A DNA stretch of 42,346 bases from an uncultured Alphaproteobacteria bacterium. GTDB lineage: Bacteria > Pseudomonadota > Alphaproteobacteria > RF32 > CAG-239. The stretch covers positions 1 through 42,346 of the forward strand of contig CALXZK010000012.1 of the NCBI GenBank assembly GCA_944393225.1, given 5' to 3'. The position numbers were made by a program, and so were the translations under genes. The notes below the pieces were generated by a model. It had not been told where the DNA came from. It saw nothing but the letters and a program-made list of their open reading frames with translations, and did no database searches. Below, piece after piece: positions 19,017 to 27,142 of this stretch. The first letter of the stretch is position 1. The number at the start of each line of letters is the position of its first letter.

Positions 19017-20171
19017 ATGAGCGGACATAGTCAAAAGTCAAAACTTACCGTTGCCGTTTTTCTGGCTGTTGTGGCTGTGACAATGTCCGGTTATTTCTTT
19101 GCTAAGCAAAAAAGCAAGCCCGAGTTTAGAACCAAAATTGAAAGGATTATGTTTGAAAAGAAAAACAAATCCCCAAAATATATTTTAATACTACCTGAAA
19201 AAACGAAAAAAGCACGTCCATCATCCGATAGTACTCCAAATATTGTAGCGCAACCTTCTAAATTGGAAACATTGGAAGACTTTGTTAATGCTGCTCCTCT
19301 GGTTGCAAAACTCAAAGAACATAAAGACCGCTATAATCTTCGTTATGTTGAGAATCAAGATTCTTTAAGCGAACAAAAAGATGGTTTTGTTTTGCCTAAA
19401 ATTTCCAATCAAGGCAAAAAACCATGGATGGAATATGGGCATCAAGTTTTTGTGAGCCCAAATTTTTATAAAGTTGCCGTGGTTTTCAAAAATACGGGGA
19501 TAGATATCAGAACATTTGAATCTATGAACAAGGTTTTGCCTTCCGAAGTTTCTTTTTCTTTCTCTCCGTACACAATCAAACGTAAGGAATTGATTACCGA
19601 AGCAAGAAAACTCGGGCATGAAACCTATATGGACTTGCTCCTGGCTTCCCGTGATGTTTTAAAAGCAGATAACGGACCTTTAGCCATGGGTTTAACCGTC
19701 GGTGAAGAAGAAAACATGCGTCGATTTTATACAGCCTTATCTTCTGAAGCACCAATCGGGGGCATGACTATTGTTGACGGTATGGTTGATGATACGACAA
19801 AATCTTTACTATATTCAGCCTTACAAGAGCTTAAGGAAAGAGGTTTGTTGGTTGTTGATGCGACCAACGGCAACGAAGTGGAAGAAATTCAATTGCAAAA
19901 GCTTCCTAGAAAAAAAGCAGACATTGTCATCAGCGACAACTTTACCAATGAAAATATGCAATATCTTTTGAGAAAAGCTGAGCAAATTGCACGCGATAAA
20001 GGACAGGTTTTGATTGTGGCAACACCTAAACCGATTGTCATTACGGCAATTAAAAATTGGGCTGAATCTTTTTCTCCGCAATTGTCCTATGAGGAAATGA
20101 AAGAACAAAATATTACATCAATTGAACGGCCGTTTGCGTTGGTTCCGGTTTCTAATCTGGTGGTGGAATAA
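19017..20171 (+). CDS. Divergent polysaccharide deacetylase family protein
   Basis: 384 residues with an N-terminal signal anchor (VAVFLAVVAVTMSGYFF). The body (about 150-375) follows the divergent polysaccharide deacetylase family: VAVVFKNTGI, LPSEVSFSFSPY, ARKLGHETYMDLLL, GPLAMGLTV. In this family the second block normally reads close to LPMEP; here it reads DLLLASRD, and several polar residues near the metal site are replaced by hydrophobic ones. The protein may thus be non-catalytic. A GGAGG site precedes the ATG. Its stop overlaps the rppH start by one base (TAATG), so the two are translationally coupled. Gene order with ctpA is conserved in alphaproteobacteria; the substrate is not known. 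Confidence 0.8.
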   Translation: MSGHSQKSKLTVAVFLAVVAVTMSGYFFAKQKSKPEFRTKIERIMFEKKNKSPKYILILPEKTKKARPSSDSTPNIVAQPSKLETLEDFVNAAPLVAKLKEHKDRYNLRYVENQDSLSEQKDGFVLPKISNQGKKPWMEYGHQVFVSPNFYKVAVVFKNTGIDIRTFESMNKVLPSEVSFSFSPYTIKRKELITEARKLGHETYMDLLLASRDVLKADNGPLAMGLTVGEEENMRRFYTALSSEAPIGGMTIVDGMVDDTTKSLLYSALQELKERGLLVVDATNGNEVEEIQLQKLPRKKADIVISDNFTNENMQYLLRKAEQIARDKGQVLIVATPKPIVITAIKNWAESFSPQLSYEEMKEQNITSIERPFALVPVSNLVVE

Positions 20172-20665
20172 TGACTGAATTATATCGAAAGAATGCAGCA
20201 ATTATTGTCTGCAACACCCAAGGGAAAGTGCTTTCTTGTCAACGCGTGGAAAACAGTGATTTTAATTGGCAGTTTCCGCAAGGTGGAATAGAACCTAATG
20301 AGGAACCTCTTCAAGCAGCTTTACGAGAGCTAAGAGAAGAAACCGGCTTAACTCAGGTTAAATTGATTGCCGAATATCCGCAACCGCTTCGATACAAATT
20401 TTCTGATGAGGTTATTGAAAAATTTAAGAAACTCGGACGCAAAAACATTGGGCAAGAACAATATTGGTTTTTATTTTTGTTTTCCGGAAATGATAACGAG
20501 ATAGATTTTAAAACTAATCCGGAAGAAATTGAATTTAAGGCTTTTGACTGGATAGATATTACTGAAGCAACCGCTCGCGTGGTTGATTTCAAACGCGAGG
20601 TTTATCAAAAAGTGTGTGCTTATTTTAAGCCTTTTGTTGAACAACAAAAAAAGCAAAGCTCTTAA
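20171..20665 (+). CDS. rppH: RNA pyrophosphohydrolase
   Basis: 164 residues. Removes pyrophosphate from the 5' end of primary transcripts, which triggers RNase E-dependent mRNA decay. The Nudix box is complete: GGIEPNEEPLQAALRELREE and TGL (residues 38-60, GX5EX7REUXEEXGU). RKNAAIIVCN, WQFPQGG and KNIGQEQYWFLF are also typical of RppH. The start codon overlaps the stop of the deacetylase gene. It ends the gpmI-led cluster and is followed by a strong terminator. Confidence 0.95.
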   Translation: MTELYRKNAAIIVCNTQGKVLSCQRVENSDFNWQFPQGGIEPNEEPLQAALRELREETGLTQVKLIAEYPQPLRYKFSDEVIEKFKKLGRKNIGQEQYWFLFLFSGNDNEIDFKTNPEEIEFKAFDWIDITEATARVVDFKREVYQKVCAYFKPFVEQQKKQSS

Positions 20666-20684
20666 CCGAACTTTGCTTTTTTTG
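20647..20684. terminator. Bidirectional terminator after rppH
   Basis: AAGCAAAG (20651-20658) pairs with CTTTGCTT (20671-20678), flanked by A-run and T-run. Its left arm lies within the last codons of rppH. It separates rppH from the convergent unknown gene. Confidence 0.9.
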
Positions 20685-20692
20685 TAAAAGGA

Positions 20693-22150
20693 CTATCCTA
20701 TCAAATAGTTAGCCATGGCAATATTTGCACTTTTCTGATAGTTTTCTACCAGTTTTTGTAAATCAGTATTATCCATCATAAAAGGAAGAATTTCGGCTGC
20801 TTTTGCAGAAACATTTTCTTTCTCCGGCAAGTTGTTTAACAACATGACTAAACTTGCACTAAAGAGCTGTTTGTAGCTATCTTTGCTTTCTTTCTTGTAA
20901 AGCTCAGCAATAATCTTCATCACAGATAAGATGTCGATTGCCTGCTTAAAGAGAATGTCTTCCAAGGTTTCTTGCCAAAGATGAGAATATCTGTAAGCCA
21001 CTTCTTCAAGCACCTCTTTTACATCTGCTTCTCGGATATAAGAAACCAACATCAAAAACAGCTGTTCATCCATTTTCAGGCTTTGTTTAAGCATTGTGAC
21101 ATCAACCTTTTCTACCAACAATGCGCCTTGATACATTTGGGCTCTGTAGTTTGGCAGAAAATCAATCTTAAACCACATTTCTTTTTGCCAAATTGAAACA
21201 ATTTTAAGCAACAAGCCCATTACTTTTTCGGTAATTGGTGCTTTCTTTTGTCCCAACAAGAAGAACATTGCGTTTGTGATACTAGCCAAGCAATTTCTCT
21301 TTTGCTCATTTACCACAACTTTTGAATAATATTCAATCAGCGTGTCAAGCAAGAACGGATAAATATTGATCTTGTGCGTATAAACAGCCAAGAGCTTCAG
21401 ATAAATATCTGAAGAAACCAGACCTTTTTCGTACATCTCGCAGAATGTTTTGACATCTGTGACAATAGGATTTTTCTCCAACAAGTCCAACAACATATTC
21501 CACATTTTGTTTTTTTCATCTTGCGTTGCCCTGATGGACGGATCTTTCAAATCGTTCAACAGAGTGGTGATGATACTGTATGTGAAATCTTGTTTGTTCT
21601 GACGAATAAACAAAGAGAAAACTTCCAATTTGCGAGATGTTCTTATCGGCAGTGCGCATATTGCTTCCAACTCTTCTTGAGTAAGTTCCATTTCTTGACG
21701 GCAATATCTTTTTGCCAAAAGCAACAATTTGCCATCTTCCGGATAGGACAACATCTTCAAGATGAGGTCATGATGGTTGCCCAACTGACAATGATTGTTT
21801 AGCCAAACACAACATTTGTGTTTTTCCTTTTTGGAAAGCTTATCGCTAAAGTACATGTTCAACACGACCTTACGGCAGATTGGCATGTAACTACGGCACT
21901 GTTCCAATACATTGAAAAAAGCATCCAAATTGCGTTGGGGAATTTCTATGAAATATATTCCGAAATTCTTAAAAAACTCACCGGCTTGAATTTCACTTTT
22001 GTTTGAGAAAACAATGTCTTTTATTGACAACAAACCTTGTCTTCCTTTCAAAAGCTCTTCAAAAATACGCAACATGCTGTTCTTTACCAAAAACATGTTT
22101 GTGCTGTTTAAATTTTGCAACAACAATTCTTTAGATAGAATCTTTTCCAT
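20693..22150 (-). CDS. Large all-helical hypothetical protein
   Basis: 485 residues, cytoplasmic, no signal peptide or membrane span. Secondary structure by eye is almost entirely helical: runs of amphipathic helices of 15-20 residues separated by short loops, which suggests a HEAT/ARM-like solenoid scaffold. No catalytic motif is visible. Cysteines are scattered (e.g. HKCCVWLNNHC at about 112-122) without zinc-finger spacing. The ATG has no ribosome-binding site. It diverges from the 22305 gene across a 154-bp AT-rich spacer. I do not recognise a family; it may be specific to the lineage. Confidence 0.7.
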   Translation of the reverse strand: MEKILSKELLLQNLNSTNMFLVKNSMLRIFEELLKGRQGLLSIKDIVFSNKSEIQAGEFFKNFGIYFIEIPQRNLDAFFNVLEQCRSYMPICRKVVLNMYFSDKLSKKEKHKCCVWLNNHCQLGNHHDLILKMLSYPEDGKLLLLAKRYCRQEMELTQEELEAICALPIRTSRKLEVFSLFIRQNKQDFTYSIITTLLNDLKDPSIRATQDEKNKMWNMLLDLLEKNPIVTDVKTFCEMYEKGLVSSDIYLKLLAVYTHKINIYPFLLDTLIEYYSKVVVNEQKRNCLASITNAMFFLLGQKKAPITEKVMGLLLKIVSIWQKEMWFKIDFLPNYRAQMYQGALLVEKVDVTMLKQSLKMDEQLFLMLVSYIREADVKEVLEEVAYRYSHLWQETLEDILFKQAIDILSVMKIIAELYKKESKDSYKQLFSASLVMLLNNLPEKENVSAKAAEILPFMMDNTDLQKLVENYQKSANIAMANYLIG

Positions 22151-22252
22151 ACTTAAAAAATTTTTTTAAATTAGTAATAGGGTTAATAATAAAAAAACTG
22201 GGAGCGATTTTATTCCTTTTCGTACATTTTGCAAGTTTTTTTTAAAAGTAGA

Positions 22253-22281
22253 TTGAAGGGACCCACTTTTTGTGCTATATT
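22253..22281 (+). promoter_or_regulatory. Candidate promoter of the 22305 gene
   Basis: TTGAAG (22253-22258), 17-nt spacer, TATATT (22276-22281, 5/6). Start of transcription would be near 22288, 17 nt before the ATG. Confidence 0.6.
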
Positions 22282-22304
22282 AGCTTGCATTTTGAGGAAA
22301 AAGC

Positions 22305-22889
22305 ATGGACGAAGTTAACAAATTTGAAGAAGAACGCCAAGAGATTCTGGCTATGGTCAGAAACGGCATTCAGACAAATATTCCAATGAAAAAAACGCAA
22401 AAGAGATATTTGAAAAATCTTTTGCTGTTTTCGCTTATGCGTGCCTCAAAAAACCCAACCGTGACTAAACCAAACTTTATGAAACTGGTAGCAAAGCAGT
22501 TCAAAAAGTATATTGTCAAAATCATTCATGGCTCGGTCAAAAATATGCCTAACCATAATCCTTATGAAGATGAGGATTTTTATGACGAAAATTTGGATGT
22601 AGAAATTAACCGCGTTATTGCTAACGAACAATTTTTGAATATGAGCCTTATTCAACAGAGCCTGACACCAAAAAATATTATCGGGCAAATCCGTACCTTG
22701 GCAGATGGCTTGAGTGCGCAAGAGGTTATCAAGCGCATTACCGCTCTACGCGAAATTAACTCTAATCACCGCGAAACACCTGATGAAGAGCGCAAACGGC
22801 AGCAACGTACCCGCGATTATGAACGCCAAAGACAAATGCAGAATATGCGTTTTCTGGAGTTAGAGCGCGGAAGTAGAGAAAGACATTAA
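22305..22889 (+). CDS. Charged hypothetical protein
   Basis: 194 residues, soluble, mostly helical. The N-terminal half is basic (MKKTQKRYLKNLLL, FKKYIVKIIHGS). An acidic patch follows (NPYEDEDFYDENLDVEINR, about 85-103). The C-terminal 45 residues are very rich in Arg, Glu and Gln (EERKRQQRTRDYERQRQMQN) and may form a single alpha-helix or bind RNA. No conserved motif or family is recognised. It has a good promoter, an AGGAAAAAG ribosome-binding site and a terminator of its own, so it is expressed alone. The divergent neighbour is also unknown. Confidence 0.7.
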   Translation: MDEVNKFEEERQEILAMVRNGIQTNIPMKKTQKRYLKNLLLFSLMRASKNPTVTKPNFMKLVAKQFKKYIVKIIHGSVKNMPNHNPYEDEDFYDENLDVEINRVIANEQFLNMSLIQQSLTPKNIIGQIRTLADGLSAQEVIKRITALREINSNHRETPDEERKRQQRTRDYERQRQMQNMRFLELERGSRERH

Positions 22890-22922
22890 AAAAAATCCCT
22901 TTTCTCAGCAAAGGGATTTTTT
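22889..22922. terminator. Bidirectional terminator between the 22305 gene and rlmN
   Basis: AATCCCTTT (22895-22903) pairs with AAAGGGATT (22910-22918), with A-run before and T-run after. Confidence 0.9.
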
Positions 22923-22925
22923 ATT

Positions 22926-23999
22926 TTACTTTTGTTGTTCTTTTTTAGATTTTAGCTGTCCGCAGGCGGCTAAGATATCTTGTCCTCGCGCCACGCGAAT
23001 CGGTGCAGCATAGCCAAACTTGCCCAGCTCTTTAGAAAAAGCCATGGCTCGATTTTTGGAAGAAGGCTGATAATCGCACCCCGGCCACGGATTGAACGGA
23101 ATCAAGTTAAACTTGGCATCAATCTTATATTTTTTCATTAAATCGACCAATTCATGTGCGTTTTCTAACGAATCATTCAAACCATTCAAAAGCAAATATT
23201 CAAAAGTGATGTATTTGCAACTGCCGGCTCTTTTTTGAAACTCTTGGCAAGCGGTTAAAACATCTTCTATCGGATAACGCTTATTAATCGGCATGATACG
23301 GGTGCGAAGCTCATTATTTGATGCGTGCAGACTGATTGCCAAACGACACCCGAGTTCACTTGCAACCTCGGCAATATGCGGAACAATACCGGAAGTTGAC
23401 AAGGTGATTTTGCGGCGTGAAATGGCTACGCCATCGCCATCTGATAATATTTTCAGCGCTTTAAAGGTATTTTCTTTATTATGCAGCGGCTCGCCCATGC
23501 CCATAACCACAATATTGGATAAGTATCTCACTTCATCAGTCGGGGTTGGCCATTCATTATAAGCATCTCTGGCAACCAAAAACTGGGAAACAATCTCACC
23601 TGCCGTCAGATTACGAGTGATTTTTTGTGAGCCGGTATGGCAAAAAGTGCAACCTACGGCACAGCCGACTTGGGTAGAAATGCAAACCGTTCCCCTATCC
23701 TCTTCCGGAATGTAAACAGTTTCAATTCTTTGACCATCGGCAAATTCCAGCAACCATTTATGCGTTTTGTCGGAAGAAATTTGCTCGGCGACGATTTTTG
23801 GACGCGTGATGGTAAATTTCTCAGCTAACTTTGCGCGCAAATCTTTGCTCAAGTTGCTCATTTTTTCAAAATCGGTTACGCCATGGTGATACAACCATTG
23901 CCAAACCTGTTTGGCTCGAAAAGGTTTTTCTCCAATCTCGGCAATAGCCTCTGCCAACTCTTCTTTGCTTAAGCCGATTAACTCAATTTTATCTGTCAT
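22926..23999 (-). CDS. rlmN: Dual-specificity RNA methyltransferase RlmN
   Basis: 357 residues. Radical-SAM enzyme that methylates C2 of A2503 in 23S rRNA and A37 in some tRNAs. The 4Fe-4S motif Cx3Cx2C is at Cys113, Cys117, Cys120 (GCAVGCTFCHTG). Also seen: VVMGMGEPLHN for SAM binding, ISLHASNN, NLIPFNPWPG and the second catalytic Cys near the end (ILAACGQL). The ATG at 23999 follows the stop of the ialB-like gene by 2 bases, with an AAGAGA ribosome-binding site inside that gene's last codons. A longer frame from 24017 would overlap the upstream gene. Confidence 0.96.
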   Translation of the reverse strand: MTDKIELIGLSKEELAEAIAEIGEKPFRAKQVWQWLYHHGVTDFEKMSNLSKDLRAKLAEKFTITRPKIVAEQISSDKTHKWLLEFADGQRIETVYIPEEDRGTVCISTQVGCAVGCTFCHTGSQKITRNLTAGEIVSQFLVARDAYNEWPTPTDEVRYLSNIVVMGMGEPLHNKENTFKALKILSDGDGVAISRRKITLSTSGIVPHIAEVASELGCRLAISLHASNNELRTRIMPINKRYPIEDVLTACQEFQKRAGSCKYITFEYLLLNGLNDSLENAHELVDLMKKYKIDAKFNLIPFNPWPGCDYQPSSKNRAMAFSKELGKFGYAAPIRVARGQDILAACGQLKSKKEQQK

Positions 24000-24001
24000 G
24001 A

Positions 24002-24520
24002 TTATCTCTTTTTGCATTTAGCGCTGATGGCTTTATAAGCTTGAGAAAAACCTGCCAAAGAATAGGTATCTTTGGTGGCAGTACCTTTGCTTGATACACC
24101 ATGAACAATCATTCTTGAGCCTCTTTTCATGGCTTCAACAATTTCTTTATCGGTTTTCTCACTTGTTGCCCAAGCTTTATCTCCGTTAACAAACATTTTA
24201 TCAAATGTCTTATTACCGATTTTTATCTCTACTTTTGATTCCGGTTTATAGGTATATCCGGCCGTGATATTTACAACATCGTAGCTTTTGTCTGCCGGAC
24301 GATGGGTGATAACAGTGTAAATATTGCCACGTTTGGTATATTTTCCTTCATCTCTTTTGGGCGTGGAAGCCATATAGCAAGTTAAGCCCGAAGCATCTTG
24401 ATAATAGTAGGCAACCCAATCATCATATTCGCCGATTTGCTGCGGTTTTATGGTTTGAGCGGCTTGGGCGCTGGTGGCTAAAAAAGCACTCAAAACAAGA
24501 AAAGATAGTCCTTTTTTCAT
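24002..24520 (-). CDS. Invasion-associated locus B (IalB)-like periplasmic protein
   Basis: 172 residues with a signal peptide (cleavage after AQA, about residue 20). The mature protein has the pattern of alphaproteobacterial IalB-family proteins: YDDWVAYYYQDASGLTCYMAST near the N-terminus split by a Cys, then VITHRPADKS, and GNKTFDKMFVNGDKAWA followed by MKRGSRMIVHGVSSKG and the terminal Cys (SAKCKKR). Two cysteines could form a disulfide. IalB was named from Bartonella erythrocyte invasion, but the family is widespread in non-pathogens and its biochemical role is unclear. It sits directly before rlmN on one transcript, a recurring alphaproteobacterial pair. Confidence 0.8.
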   Translation of the reverse strand: MKKGLSFLVLSAFLATSAQAAQTIKPQQIGEYDDWVAYYYQDASGLTCYMASTPKRDEGKYTKRGNIYTVITHRPADKSYDVVNITAGYTYKPESKVEIKIGNKTFDKMFVNGDKAWATSEKTDKEIVEAMKRGSRMIVHGVSSKGTATKDTYSLAGFSQAYKAISAKCKKR

Positions 24521-24626
24521 ATTTACATTCTCTCTGTTATTAAAATTTATTTCATTATTTGATAATAATATTTGAAATATATCTAAAAACTGTTAATTTC
24601 TAGAAAAATTTTACGGATTAACAATC

Positions 24627-25865
24627 ATGATGCGCGATAATTACATAGATATAAATAAACTTATTAAAAGTAAAAACGTTCTCAAACTCTTTAATATTGT
24701 TGATGAGCATGGCGGTGCTTTGCGCTTTGTCGGTGGTGCCGTACGTGATACGCTCGCCGGCTTGGAAGGGTTTGATTTGGACTTGGCTACCGATTTGAGC
24801 CCCGATGAGCTGGTGGAAGCTTGCGAAGACAATGGCCTCAAAACCATTCCTCTGGGTATTAAATACGGTACGGTCGGCGTGATGATTGATGACAAAGTCT
24901 TGGAAGTAACTTCTTTGCGCAAAGATATTAAAACCGATGGACGTCATGCCGAAGTAGAGTTTACCACCGATTGGGAAACCGATGCCGGTCGCCGCGACTT
25001 GACGATTAATGCCGTTTATGCAGATGAGCGTGGAAACGTGTTTGATTATTATAACGGTATTGACGATTTGGAAAAAGGTATTGTTCGTTTTATCGGTAAT
25101 CCATCCCAGCGCATTAAAGAAGATTATCTCAGAATTTTGCGTTTTTTCCGTTTTTATTCTATTTTTGCCAAAACCCCGATTGATAAAAAAGCGCTCGAAG
25201 CTTGCAAAGAAAATTCGGAAGGTTTGCAAGAGCTTTCCATGGAAAGAATCCGTGATGAATTGTGCAAAATTTTGGTTACACCCAAAGCCGCCGAAACCAT
25301 CAAAATCATGGCAGATAATGAAATTTTGAGCTATATTTTGCCGGTGCCAAAAGATGAAAATATTGAATGTTTGGAATTTTTGGATAAGCAGCTTAATCAA
25401 GGAAACTTACCAAAAAATGCCATTGCGCGCTTGTTTATTTTATTTAACCCTGATGAAGCTTTTGCCAACAATATTGCCGTACGTATGAAATTCAGTAAAA
25501 AACAAAAGCAAGACTTTGTAGATTTGGCTCGCGTTGTCGTTCCTCTCAGAGATTTTGAAGATGAACGCTGCCTTAAACGCATTATTTACACCTACGGTAA
25601 AGATTTTGCTCGCGACAAATTAATGATTACCCAAGCTCTGCAAAAACAAATTTTGCCTGACTTCAAAGAAATTTTGAACTTTATTTTAGCCTTTGAAAAA
25701 CCAACTTTTCCTCTGCGCGGACAAGATATTATCAATGCCGGCATTCAAGGCAGCCCGCATATTGGTCAAGTTTTAAGTAACTTGGAAGATATGTGGATTG
25801 AAAGCGGGTTTAGCCTTTCTAAGCAAGAATTGTTAGAGCGTTTGCAAGGGCTTAAAATAGCTTAG
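24627..25865 (+). CDS. cca: CCA tRNA nucleotidyltransferase (class II)
   Basis: 412 residues. Adds or repairs the 3' CCA of tRNAs. The N-terminal nucleotidyltransferase head has GGAVRDTLAGLEGFDLDLAT with the metal-binding Asp50 and Asp52, then VTSLRKDI and GRRDLTINAVYAD (the NTP-recognition and neck region). PSQRIKEDYLRILRFFRFYS links to the helical body and tail. No HD phosphohydrolase motif is seen, so this is the shorter alphaproteobacterial form. Start ATG 24627 (a second ATG follows at 24630). The last 14 bases overlap the convergent yraN gene. Confidence 0.93.
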   Translation: MMRDNYIDINKLIKSKNVLKLFNIVDEHGGALRFVGGAVRDTLAGLEGFDLDLATDLSPDELVEACEDNGLKTIPLGIKYGTVGVMIDDKVLEVTSLRKDIKTDGRHAEVEFTTDWETDAGRRDLTINAVYADERGNVFDYYNGIDDLEKGIVRFIGNPSQRIKEDYLRILRFFRFYSIFAKTPIDKKALEACKENSEGLQELSMERIRDELCKILVTPKAAETIKIMADNEILSYILPVPKDENIECLEFLDKQLNQGNLPKNAIARLFILFNPDEAFANNIAVRMKFSKKQKQDFVDLARVVVPLRDFEDERCLKRIIYTYGKDFARDKLMITQALQKQILPDFKEILNFILAFEKPTFPLRGQDIINAGIQGSPHIGQVLSNLEDMWIESGFSLSKQELLERLQGLKIA

Positions 25866-26223
25866 TTGCAACCCACGCATTGCGCAAATGTCTGACTTTG
25901 AACGGATATTCTACCAATATGGCGTCAAAGCGGATATCAAACGCATCATAACGCTTATGTTTGGCTAAAAAGACCTCGGCCCCTCTGACGATACGTTGTT
26001 TTTGTTTCTCAGAAATGGCATAGGCAGCTTTTTCAAAGCTACGACGCTCTTTTACCTCGACAAAAACAAGGGTTTTGCCTTTACGCACGATTAAATCGAC
26101 TTCGCCGGCGTGTGTGCCTTTGCCGGTGATAAAGTTTTTGGCAACCGGAAAGTAACCATGAAACAACAAATAAAAAAGAGCAATATATTCGGCTAATTTG
26201 CCATTATGATAGTTAGTTTGCAT
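25852..26223 (-). CDS. yraN: UPF0102 endonuclease-like protein YraN
   Basis: 123 residues of the UPF0102 family, which has a restriction-endonuclease-like fold. Visible: KLAEYIALFYLLFHGY (helix with the conserved Glu), then GEVDLIVRKGKTLVFVEVKER, which supplies the Asp and Glu-x-Lys of a PD-(D/E)xK core. The start lies within the last codons of rsmI (11-base overlap, ribosome-binding site GAGGATAAAA), so it is translationally coupled. rsmI-yraN is a widely conserved pair. Function not established; a nucleic-acid processing role is generally assumed. Confidence 0.92.
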   Translation of the reverse strand: MQTNYHNGKLAEYIALFYLLFHGYFPVAKNFITGKGTHAGEVDLIVRKGKTLVFVEVKERRSFEKAAYAISEKQKQRIVRGAEVFLAKHKRYDAFDIRFDAILVEYPFKVRHLRNAWVATKLF

Positions 26224-27049
26224 TTTTTATCCTCAAGGCTTGTTCATAAACTTCGTTTTTATTTAATCCATAGGTTTCGACAATTTCTTTGACGGCTGTT
26301 TTTAAGCTGACTTTTGCGAGTTTGTCTTTTAATACGGCATCTAAATCTATTTCTTGCCGAATTTCTTCTTCAGCCGCAGGGGCAACCATAAAAACCATTT
26401 CCCCTTTGGGTGGGTTTTGCGTATAAAACTCTATCAAATCTTCCGCAGAAGCGGTTTGACACTCTTCATAAACCTTACTGATTTCGCGTGCAACCGACAT
26501 TTCTCGGTTGCCAAAAACATCTTTTGCCACAGTTAAGGTTTTGAGTAATCTTGGTGCCGTTTCATAAAAAATCAAGGTGGCATCCAAATTTTTATATTTG
26601 GCAAATAAATCCGTTCTGGCTTTGTCTTTATTGGGTATAAAACCGACAAACATAAAACGATTGGTCGGCAGACCCGAAAGCTGCAATGCTGAAATCAGGG
26701 CGCAACACCCCGGCAGAGTGGTGATATAAATTCCGGCTTCTTTACATTTTTTTATCAGCTTATATCCGGGGTCGGAAATGAGCGGAGAACCGGCGTCGCT
26801 GACTTGTGCCACGCTTTGCCCCGCCAAAACGCAATCTATAATCTTTTGGGCTTGCTCGTCTTCATTATGATCATGCAGGGTTATGAAGGTTTTGTGCAAA
26901 CTTATGCCCAACAAAGAAAAAAGTTTTTTTGTCACTCTGGTATCTTCACAAGCAACTACATCCGCCTCTTTCAAGACTTCTATGGCCCTTGGTGACATAT
27001 CTCCCAAATTTCCTATCGGTGTGGCAACAATGTATAAACCGTTTTTCAT
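26213..27049 (-). CDS. rsmI: 16S rRNA 2'-O-ribose C1402 methyltransferase RsmI
   Basis: 278 residues. SAM-dependent methylation of C1402 in the ribosomal decoding site. The tetrapyrrole-methylase-like fold is evident: LYIVATPIGNLGDMSPRA at the N-terminus, VACEDTRVTKKL, SDAGSPLISDPGYKL (SAM site), and YETAPRLLKTL and GEMVFMVAPA further on. The C-terminal helical domain (about 235-278) is also complete. It is transcribed away from the LppC-type lipoprotein gene, a divergent layout common in proteobacteria. Confidence 0.96.
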   Translation of the reverse strand: MKNGLYIVATPIGNLGDMSPRAIEVLKEADVVACEDTRVTKKLFSLLGISLHKTFITLHDHNEDEQAQKIIDCVLAGQSVAQVSDAGSPLISDPGYKLIKKCKEAGIYITTLPGCCALISALQLSGLPTNRFMFVGFIPNKDKARTDLFAKYKNLDATLIFYETAPRLLKTLTVAKDVFGNREMSVAREISKVYEECQTASAEDLIEFYTQNPPKGEMVFMVAPAAEEEIRQEIDLDAVLKDKLAKVSLKTAVKEIVETYGLNKNEVYEQALRIKNAN

Positions 27050-27142
27050 ATCTCTTCTCTTTACATTAGTTTTTTTTTAAACTAATTCTTATAGTATATT
27101 ATCGTTATATAACAGAACAATATATTTTAGGATAAAAAGCAA

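Noticed and set aside
24618..25400. 260-codon minus-strand ORF
   Set aside because: It lies wholly antisense to cca, which has clear catalytic motifs; no ribosome-binding site and a composition typical of a shadow frame.
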